Shown: positions 1 to 4,673 of the stretch, piece by piece
Position numbering within the stretch: position 1 is the first letter of the stretch
Layout of the letters: each line of letters opens with the position of its first letter
Origin: CAYJAB01 sp964368305
GTDB taxonomy: Bacteria; Bacillota_I; Bacilli_A; Erysipelotrichales; Erysipelotrichaceae
Direction: 5' to 3'
Length of the DNA: 6,743 nucleotides
Assembly: GCA_964368305.1 (NCBI GenBank)
Contig: CAYJAB010000029.1
Coordinates: forward strand, 1-6,743
Notes under the pieces: model-generated
What the model was told of the DNA's origin: nothing
The model's input: only the letters and a program-made list of their open reading frames with translations
Databases searched by the model: none
Program-made: the position numbers and the translations under genes

Positions 1-1362
1 ATTTAATCTATTTCTTTCACCACCTGATAATACAGATGATTTCTTTTGTTGATCTGCACCTTTAAATCCAAACCCTGAAAGATATGCTCTACTTGGTACT
101 TCAACATTACCAACTTGAATAAAATCTTCTCCATTAGATACAATTTCCCATAATGATTTATTTGGGTCTAGTCCTGCACGGTTTTGATCTACATAAGAAA
201 TATTTACGGTTTCTCCTATCTCTAAAGATCCACCACTTAACTCTTCTAATCCAACAATCGTTTTAAACAGTGTTGTTTTCCCTACACCATTTGGACCAAT
301 TACTCCAACAATACCACCTTGTGGAAGTGAGAAAGAAAGATCATCAATTAATACACGCTCTCCAAATGATTTCTTTAAATTTTCAGCAACAATTACTTTT
401 GTCCCAAGACGAGATCCTACTTGGATTTTGATATCTGTAAAATCATTTTCTTTTAAATTAGCCGCTTCTGCTTCCATTTCATTAAAACGTTCGAGTCTCG
501 CTTTACTTTTTGTTTGACGCGCTTTAGGTGAACTTCTAACCCATTCAAGCTCCGCTTGAATTCTCTTAACAAGTTTTGCTTGTTGTTTTCCTTCAATAGA
601 AAGTCTAGTCGCTTTTGTTTCAAGATATGTAGAATAGTTTCCTTCATATGGATAAAGTTGTCCACGGTCTACTTCACAAATCCACTCAGCAACATTGTCT
701 AAGAAATAACGGTCATGTGTAACCGCAAGTACAGCACCAGGATAATTTTTTAAGAACTGTTCTAACCATAATACCGACTCAGCATCTAAATGATTGGTTG
801 GCTCATCCAATAATAATAAATCAGGTGCCTCCAATAGCAACTTACAAAGCGCTACACGACGTCTTTCACCACCCGATAAGATATGTATAGGTGCATCTGC
901 ATCAGGGCATTGAAGTGCATCCATCGCTTGATAAAGCTTACTGTCAATATCCCAACCATCTGCAGCATCAATTTCTGACTGCAAATCTCCCATCTCTTTC
1001 ATCAACTTGTCAAAATCCGCATCTGGATCAGCCATTTCTTCTCCAATTTTATTAAATCTTTCAAGTTTAACTAACAAACCACTGAATGCTTGTCTTATAT
1101 TTTCAATTACAGTTTTTTCCTCATCTAAAATAGGTTCCTGTTGAAGAATCCCTACACTAAACCCAGGAGTTAGTCTTGCATCTCCATCTGTTACTTCTTC
1201 TAATCCTGCCATAATTTTAAGTAGTGTTGATTTCCCCATACCATTTGGTCCCACTACCCCAATTTTTGCACCAGTATAAAAAGATAAAGATACATCATTT
1301 AAAATTACTTTATCTCCATGTGACTTACGTGCTTTATACATTTGAAATATAAATTCTGCCAT
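1..1362 (-). CDS. ettA: EttA, energy-dependent translational throttle ABC-F ATPase (3'-truncated by window edge)
   Basis: This is a cytoplasmic ABC-F protein with two ATPase domains and no membrane part. EttA is known to bind the ribosomal E site and gate the first steps of elongation according to the ATP/ADP state. 454 residues are visible; the E. coli protein is about 555. The N-terminus MAEFIF and the long near-identity to EttA identify the subfamily. Domain 1 has Walker A GPNGMGKST (38-46), the EttA arm (about 95-140), signature LSGGERRRVAL (162-172), Walker B LLLLDEPTNHLD (182-193) and switch THDR (215-218). The basic linker contacting P-site tRNA is about 245-305. Domain 2 has Walker A GPNGVGKTT (356-364). 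The window stops in its signature LSGGERNRLN (445-454), so its Walker B and C-terminus are missing. The start is the ATG at 1362, 8 nt from AAAAGGCAGG. It has its own promoter after the adhesin terminator. The usual Ala in the first Walker A is Met. Confidence 0.95.
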   Translation of the reverse strand, partial: MAEFIFQMYKARKSHGDKVILNDVSLSFYTGAKIGVVGPNGMGKSTLLKIMAGLEEVTDGDARLTPGFSVGILQQEPILDEEKTVIENIRQAFSGLLVKLERFNKIGEEMADPDADFDKLMKEMGDLQSEIDAADGWDIDSKLYQAMDALQCPDADAPIHILSGGERRRVALCKLLLEAPDLLLLDEPTNHLDAESVLWLEQFLKNYPGAVLAVTHDRYFLDNVAEWICEVDRGQLYPYEGNYSTYLETKATRLSIEGKQQAKLVKRIQAELEWVRSSPKARQTKSKARLERFNEMEAEAANLKENDFTDIKIQVGSRLGTKVIVAENLKKSFGERVLIDDLSFSLPQGGIVGVIGPNGVGKTTLFKTIVGLEELSGGSLEIGETVNISYVDQNRAGLDPNKSLWEIVSNGEDFIQVGNVEVPSRAYLSGFGFKGADQQKKSSVLSGGERNRLN

Positions 1363-1370
1363 TTATTTTA

Positions 1371-1423
1371 CCTGCCTTTTTTTAAACTAAACTTAAGTAT
1401 ACATTACTTTATATAATTATCAA
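1371..1423 (-). promoter_or_regulatory. ettA promoter and ribosome-binding site
   Basis: On the minus strand, TTGATA (1423-1418) and TATACT (1401-1396) are separated by 16 nt and fit a sigma-A promoter. The transcript would start near 1389 and give a leader of under 30 nt. The ribosome site AAAAGGCAGG (1380-1371) lies 8 nt before the ATG. The promoter lies after the adhesin terminator, so ettA is probably a separate transcription unit. The -35/-10 match is by eye only. Confidence 0.6.
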
Positions 1424-1454
1424 CATTTTATCTAATAATCGTTCTTCTCTTAAT

Positions 1455-1478
1455 AAAAAAGATGTACAATTGTACACC
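1455..1478 (-). terminator. Rho-independent terminator of the adhesin gene
   Basis: The minus strand reads GGTGTAC-AATT-GTACATC (1478-1461), a 7-bp stem including one G-U pair with a 4-nt loop, followed directly by six T (1460-1455). It begins 12 nt after the adhesin stop codon. Its core TGTACAATTGTACA is a perfect palindrome, but position and T-run make a terminator the better reading. Confidence 0.8.
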
Positions 1479-1490
1479 TTCATTATTTTG

Positions 1491-3437
1491 TTATCTGTAA
1501 ATATCTTCTATTCTATAAGATGTATCTGGATTTTTATGATCCGATGGATTTGATGGTTCTACCACAGGCGGAACTACCTCTTGTTGTGTCAGTTTATTTA
1601 CCGCTTGATAGACAAATAGTTTATTTACACTATCAATTTGAATCACTTCATTTATTACAACATTGCCAATCTCATCATACAATACAAGTGAGTCAATATC
1701 ATATCCTTCAACTGTCTTTGTTTGAACTAAAGTATATTCTCCAAGTTCATAATTCATAAAGAATAATACACCATTTTCATCCGTTGTTTGTTTTTCCAAT
1801 ACATTTCCTAAGCTATCTCTTAATTCAAACTCTACACCTGATAATATTTCATTTTTATCATTATACATTGTAAGTTTAATACTACTTTTATCTTCTTCTG
1901 GTTTAGGACCGCCTTCATTTTCCATTCTAAAAATGTAAGCATCATATTCTTTTACAAAAATCGTTTGATCCGCTGTATCCTCAAATACGCCTTGTGTTGA
2001 AGTAAATGAGATTGTATTCTCATAATTTACGTCATCATTTGGTGTAACTGCTACACGTAAATATAATTTATATGCTAGTACTTGACCATTTCCATAAGAG
2101 TCAATATCAATCACTTGTTCATTTGCACTTCCTTGTGCAAAAACATACCCAGTTTGATCAAACCCAATTGATTTCATCATTGCAATCATTTCATTTTCAG
2201 TATACAAAGGATTATTATCCGCATCTTTTTTACTACGTAAAGTACTTTCAATATATTGATTGTCTTTACCATATGTTAAACCGTTGTCTCCAATTGTACC
2301 TAAATTTAAAATATATGTTTTTTTATCATTACTTCTTCCATATGCAGGCGTAGGATGATTTTCAATTTTTTCCTTCCATTCATCAAATGAAAGTGAACCT
2401 TGTCTGATTTCAACGGGTTGAATATATAAATTAATATCTGATGTTTCCGTTGAACTCATATCCCCCTGTGTGTTTGCTGGTTCATATAATAAAGATGTAA
2501 TTTGTATGTTATCAAACACCATACCATCTTGTAGCGTATCTGTAATAATTACATTCTCACGCTTTGGTACACTTGCATCCACGTAACTTGTTACACTGTG
2601 TGGCATGGATGCTTTTAAAACATCTGCTCCAAATGTTGCAATCCATTCTTTTTTCCCCAGACCATCGTACATCGTTGTACCTGCATAGTCATACTCATAA
2701 AATCCATAATCTGACCCAATTGTTTTTAAAATTGGAAGTCTGTTTACATCATCTACCACTAAACCTTCGAAATCACCTAAAAGAGGTGGTTCTTTATCTT
2801 CTTCAGGTGTATATCCTGGATTGTTATATGTCGCAGCGATATTTACATCTCCAATCGAAATTGTCTCATTTTTAGTAAGTGCATCAAACTCTTTAACAGT
2901 TGCACCCATATCAAATCTTCCTGTTATTTCCGTAAGATCATTTATGCCACTTAACGCAATAAACTTAAGCTTAAGTTTACCCTCTTTTTCCACAATTCCC
3001 CAATATGCAATTAAATTTCCTTCTTCATCTAATACATTTGGATAATTATCGTCAATTATAACATCATGAATAGTTAATCTTTCATCGATTGTTACAAAAT
3101 CAGTATGTAAGTCAATATAAAAAATATCATTCTCTTTCATATCTACATTAATACTCCACTCGATTCCAAAATTAATGCGTTCATTAACATCTGCTGTTAT
3201 AGCATTTACAATTCCATCAGATTCTACAGTCACTTCAATTTTATCAATAGCAACCTCGTTTGAATAATCCACAGGTACATGTGCAACAACTTCTGGTTTT
3301 ACTTCAATTGTTGCAGTTTCTATTATGTAGTCCTCTTGTGTGTTTGTAGCAAATACAGTTGGATTAATCACATTAAACATTAATGCGAATACAAACATAC
3401 CTACTATAAGTTTTCTTAAATTAAATATTTTCTTCAA
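1491..3437 (-). CDS. Secreted adhesin-like surface protein with SpaA/Cna-B-like C-terminal domain
   Basis: 648 residues from a TTG start at 3437, chosen because AAGAGGAGA ends 6 nt upstream and a clean signal peptide begins there. A GTG ten codons further up (3467) is in frame but has no ribosome site. Residues 1-30 are a signal peptide (MKKIFNLRK, then a hydrophobic core, cut after TVFA). Residues about 65-205 resemble the first Ig-like domain of Gram-positive MSCRAMM adhesins (FGIEWSINV, ITGRFDMG). A Pro/Glu linker follows, then about 233-502 resembles a collagen-binding-type module (VIITDTLQDGMVF, VNYENTISFTS). Residues about 518-614 form a SpaA/Cna-B prealbumin-like fold (LSGVEFELRD, GEYTL, EGYD, VNK). 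A Pro-rich tail (VVPPVVEPSNPSDHK) leads to NPDTS (636-640) and ends eight residues later. NPDTS looks like a sortase motif, but no hydrophobic anchor or basic tail follows. The ligand is unknown; an adhesive role is inferred from the architecture. It is monocistronic between its own promoters and terminator. Confidence 0.85.
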   Translation of the reverse strand: MKKIFNLRKLIVGMFVFALMFNVINPTVFATNTQEDYIIETATIEVKPEVVAHVPVDYSNEVAIDKIEVTVESDGIVNAITADVNERINFGIEWSINVDMKENDIFYIDLHTDFVTIDERLTIHDVIIDDNYPNVLDEEGNLIAYWGIVEKEGKLKLKFIALSGINDLTEITGRFDMGATVKEFDALTKNETISIGDVNIAATYNNPGYTPEEDKEPPLLGDFEGLVVDDVNRLPILKTIGSDYGFYEYDYAGTTMYDGLGKKEWIATFGADVLKASMPHSVTSYVDASVPKRENVIITDTLQDGMVFDNIQITSLLYEPANTQGDMSSTETSDINLYIQPVEIRQGSLSFDEWKEKIENHPTPAYGRSNDKKTYILNLGTIGDNGLTYGKDNQYIESTLRSKKDADNNPLYTENEMIAMMKSIGFDQTGYVFAQGSANEQVIDIDSYGNGQVLAYKLYLRVAVTPNDDVNYENTISFTSTQGVFEDTADQTIFVKEYDAYIFRMENEGGPKPEEDKSSIKLTMYNDKNEILSGVEFELRDSLGNVLEKQTTDENGVLFFMNYELGEYTLVQTKTVEGYDIDSLVLYDEIGNVVINEVIQIDSVNKLFVYQAVNKLTQQEVVPPVVEPSNPSDHKNPDTSYRIEDIYR

Positions 3438-3452
3438 AATAAATCTCCTCTT
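3438..3452 (-). promoter_or_regulatory. Ribosome-binding site that sets the TTG start of the adhesin gene
   Basis: AAGAGGAGA (3452-3444) is followed by the 6-nt spacer TTTATT and then TTG AAG AAA. No ATG occurs in this frame near the signal peptide, so the rare TTG start is the best choice. The upstream GTG at 3467 would place this Shine-Dalgarno sequence inside the coding region. Confidence 0.85.
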
Positions 3453-3465
3453 ATATCTTTTTGTC

Positions 3466-3554
3466 ACATAAAATATTTTTTATATGACACAACATGTATC
3501 ACTTTAACATAAAAATATTTTTATGTAAAGACATTTGATTTTTTTATGCTAAAT
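3466..3554. repeat. Promoter-cassette direct repeat, copy A (proximal to adhesin gene)
   Basis: Copy A of a duplicated non-coding unit. Its best-conserved part is 37 bp (3498-3534), which matches copy B (3641-3677) at 34 of 37 positions. Weaker similarity extends on both sides: CATAAAA with an A/T-rich tract and ACAACATGT on the left, and TTTTTTTATGC on the right. The core holds the perfect 20-bp palindrome ACATAAAAATATTTTTATGT (3506-3525). A further imperfect palindrome (GTCACATA...TATATGAC, 3463-3488) overlaps the left edge, just upstream of the adhesin ribosome site. Confidence 0.75.
3501..3529 (-). promoter_or_regulatory. Adhesin promoter A with palindromic spacer
   Basis: On the minus strand, TTTACA (3529-3524), a 17-nt spacer and TAAAGT (3506-3501) preceded by TGT form an extended -10 promoter. 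Transcription would start near 3494, with a leader of about 57 nt. The spacer is almost wholly the palindrome ACATAAAAATATTTTTATGT, the position where a dimeric repressor or a spacer-binding activator could act. An alternative start using TATAAA (3484-3479) with a weak -35 TTAAAG is also possible. Confidence 0.55.
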
Positions 3555-3609
3555 TCTTTTTTCACAGGATAAATCATATTTGTTTTTAAGTAATTGTGTA
3601 TTATTTTAT

Positions 3610-3705
3610 ACATAAAAAAAATTTATATTAAACAATGTTTATTACTTTAACATAAAATTATTTTTATGTAAATACATATGCATCCCAACTTTTTTTATGC
3701 ACATT
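3610..3705. repeat. Promoter-cassette direct repeat, copy B (distal)
   Basis: Copy B of the duplicated unit, offset from copy A by 143 nt across the 37-bp core (3641-3677). The left flank is offset by 144 and the right flank by 151, so the copies have drifted by small insertions. The palindrome is imperfect here (ACATAAAATTATTTTTATGT, 3649-3668), with one central change. The surrounding 357-bp intergenic region (3438-3794) holds, besides these two copies, only the downstream terminator of the preceding operon; I see nothing else in 3555-3609 or 3706-3742. Confidence 0.7.
3644..3672 (-). promoter_or_regulatory. Adhesin promoter B (second copy of the same promoter)
   Basis: This has the same layout as promoter A: TTTACA (3672-3667), a 17-nt spacer and TAAAGT (3649-3644) preceded by TGT. 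Both hexamers and the spacer length are conserved between the copies, which suggests the promoter elements are under selection or the duplication is recent. A transcript from here would carry a leader of about 200 nt that includes copy A. Confidence 0.45.
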
Positions 3706-3742
3706 TGCAAAGATGTGATCATCAAGTTTTTATTTTTTTCAT

Positions 3743-3777
3743 AAAAAAAGCCAACTCTTTTTAATGAGAGTTAGCCT
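3743..3777 (-). terminator. Rho-independent terminator of the deaminase operon
   Basis: On the minus strand GCTAACTCT (3775-3767) pairs with AGAGTTGGC (3758-3750) in a 9-bp stem with one G-U pair and an 8-nt loop. Seven T follow (3749-3743). Flanking A-T pairs can lengthen the stem. It lies about 20 nt after the stop of the membrane-protein gene, with no gene between. Confidence 0.9.
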
Positions 3778-3794
3778 TATAATTATAAATAATC

Positions 3795-4112
3795 CTATCT
3801 ATTTTTACTTACTATTTTTCCAATTAAATTCCCAACAAGTGCAATCACACCATATATGATTGTATATATCCATGCCGTTTCGTTATAGAAAATGTAAATT
3901 GTCGGTATAAACAATACTGCCACAGCTATAAAATAAAACCAGACAAATCCATGTTTACTTCCATAAAAATATGAAATCATAAAACAAGAAAGTGGAATAG
4001 CCACTAACAATACCATCATAGCACTTGTAGTATCTTGTATAAAAAGTGGAAACAAATAAAATACAATCATATTTCCGATCAAATATGTAATGGTAGCATT
4101 CTTTTTATTCAT
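3795..4112 (-). CDS. Small four-helix membrane protein of unknown function
   Basis: 105 residues, starting MNKKNATITYL. The start is the ATG at 4112, 6 nt after AAGGAGA (4125-4119). The frame extends 14 codons upstream, but those would overlap the deaminase stop and lack a ribosome site. Four hydrophobic stretches are visible: about 6-24 (ITYLIGNMIVFYLFPLFI), 30-50 (SAMMVLLVAIPLSCFMISYFY), 56-76 (FVWFYFIAVAVLFIPTIYIFY) and 79-100 (AWIYTIIYGVIALVGNLIGKIV). Short loops and a basic C-terminus (KIVSKNR) suggest an inner-membrane protein with both ends in the cytoplasm. I do not recognise the family. It starts 19 nt after the deaminase stop and shares that transcript, ending at a strong terminator, so it may be functionally linked to the deaminase, but no motif shows this. 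Confidence 0.8.
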   Translation of the reverse strand: MNKKNATITYLIGNMIVFYLFPLFIQDTTSAMMVLLVAIPLSCFMISYFYGSKHGFVWFYFIAVAVLFIPTIYIFYNETAWIYTIIYGVIALVGNLIGKIVSKNR

Positions 4113-4131
4113 ATGTTTTCTCCTTATGCAG

Positions 4132-4518
4132 TTACGCTTCTGTTTTATATGCAAATGGAATCAAATCACTTGCAGTGACTTTATTATCTAATGAAACAAT
4201 TACTTCACAATTACAAGCATAATCCACTAACATTTGCCTACAACTTCCACATGGTGGAATAATTTCTTCTCCACTTTTTCCTCTTACAGCTACGATTGAT
4301 ACAAATTCACGCTTCCCATGCGTAATTGCTGATCCAATTGCAACTTGCTCTGCGCATGCACCGTGAATAGAATATACATTCACTCCTATAAATATTTCTC
4401 CATTTTCACATCTTACAGCAGCACCTACTGTATGATTATAATTCTGATCATCATAATTTCTTGAGATTGCTTCTTGTGCTTTTTTTATTAATTCAATATC
4501 TTTTTGATCTAATTTCAT
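4132..4518 (-). CDS. Cytidine deaminase / blasticidin-S deaminase family protein
   Basis: A 128-residue cytoplasmic zinc deaminase, a normal length for tetrameric cytidine deaminases. The family converts cytidine and deoxycytidine to uridine and deoxyuridine in pyrimidine salvage; the related blasticidin-S deaminases act on an antibiotic nucleoside. HGACAE (52-57) supplies zinc ligand Cys55 and proton shuttle Glu57. PPCGSCRQ (88-95) supplies Cys90 and Cys93. The family features HTVGAAV (29-35) and the C-terminal LIPFAY are present. The phrase IFIGVNVY resembles the blasticidin-S deaminase side, so the substrate is not certain. The start is the ATG at 4518: the frame extends to 4584, but the upstream TTG (4584) and ATG (4560) fall inside the -35 and -10 of the promoter. 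It is the first gene of a two-gene unit with the membrane protein 19 nt downstream. Confidence 0.87.
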   Translation of the reverse strand: MKLDQKDIELIKKAQEAISRNYDDQNYNHTVGAAVRCENGEIFIGVNVYSIHGACAEQVAIGSAITHGKREFVSIVAVRGKSGEEIIPPCGSCRQMLVDYACNCEVIVSLDNKVTASDLIPFAYKTEA

Positions 4519-4584
4519 ATATCCCCCATCTTGCTTAATCACTAACTTTTTTTTAATCATAGCATTTATGACATTTTTAAACAA
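4519..4584 (-). promoter_or_regulatory. Deaminase promoter and unusual ribosome-binding site
   Basis: TTGTTT (4584-4579), a 17-nt spacer and TATGAT (4561-4556) preceded by TGC form a good extended -10 promoter on the minus strand. The start point would be near 4549, leaving a leader of about 31 nt. The ribosome site is GGGGG (4527-4523), only 4 nt from the ATG, needing a G-U pair with the usual anti-Shine-Dalgarno sequence; it is weaker than those of neighbouring genes. The promoter position excludes the longer reading of the deaminase. Confidence 0.7.
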
Positions 4585-4609
4585 ACTTATCCGCTTTACA
4601 TATTTTCTA

Positions 4610-4641
4610 AGTAAAAGACCGAACTAAATCCGGTCTTTACT
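4610..4641 (-). terminator. Hairpin terminator of the repeat-protein gene
   Basis: AAAGACCG and CGGTCTTT form an 8-bp stem around a 9-nt loop; with a one-base bulge the arms extend to AGTAAAGACCG / CGGTCTTTTACT. On the minus strand the T-tract is short (TTTTACTT), so termination may be less complete than at the other hairpins here. It lies about 33 nt after the stop of the repeat protein and before the deaminase promoter. Confidence 0.75.
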
Positions 4642-4673
4642 GTTTTATTATAAAACTTAACTACTATACATCA

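Noticed and set aside
453..665. Minus-strand open frame of 70 codons.
   Set aside because: It lies within ettA in another frame; the ettA frame is strongly conserved through this stretch.
1463..1476. Perfect palindrome TGTACAATTGTACA as a possible operator for ettA.
   Set aside because: It lies directly after the adhesin stop and is followed by a run of six T in the direction of transcription, so a terminator explains it; it is also about 40 bp upstream of the likely ettA -35.
1520..3045. Several plus-strand open frames of 74-103 codons opposite the adhesin gene.
   Set aside because: They overlap a minus-strand gene with a signal peptide and recognisable domains, lack ribosome sites, and have Leu/His/Ser-rich compositions typical of antisense frames.
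3498..3677. Two 37-bp near-identical repeats as a minimal CRISPR array.
   Set aside because: There are only two copies, the intervening 106 nt is longer than a spacer, similarity spreads into the flanks, and no cas gene is present; a duplicated promoter fits better.
4519..4584. N-terminal extension of the deaminase from TTG at 4584 or ATG at 4560.
   Set aside because: Both codons coincide with the -35 and -10 elements of a good extended -10 promoter, have no ribosome site, and the family normally begins near the chosen ATG at 4518.
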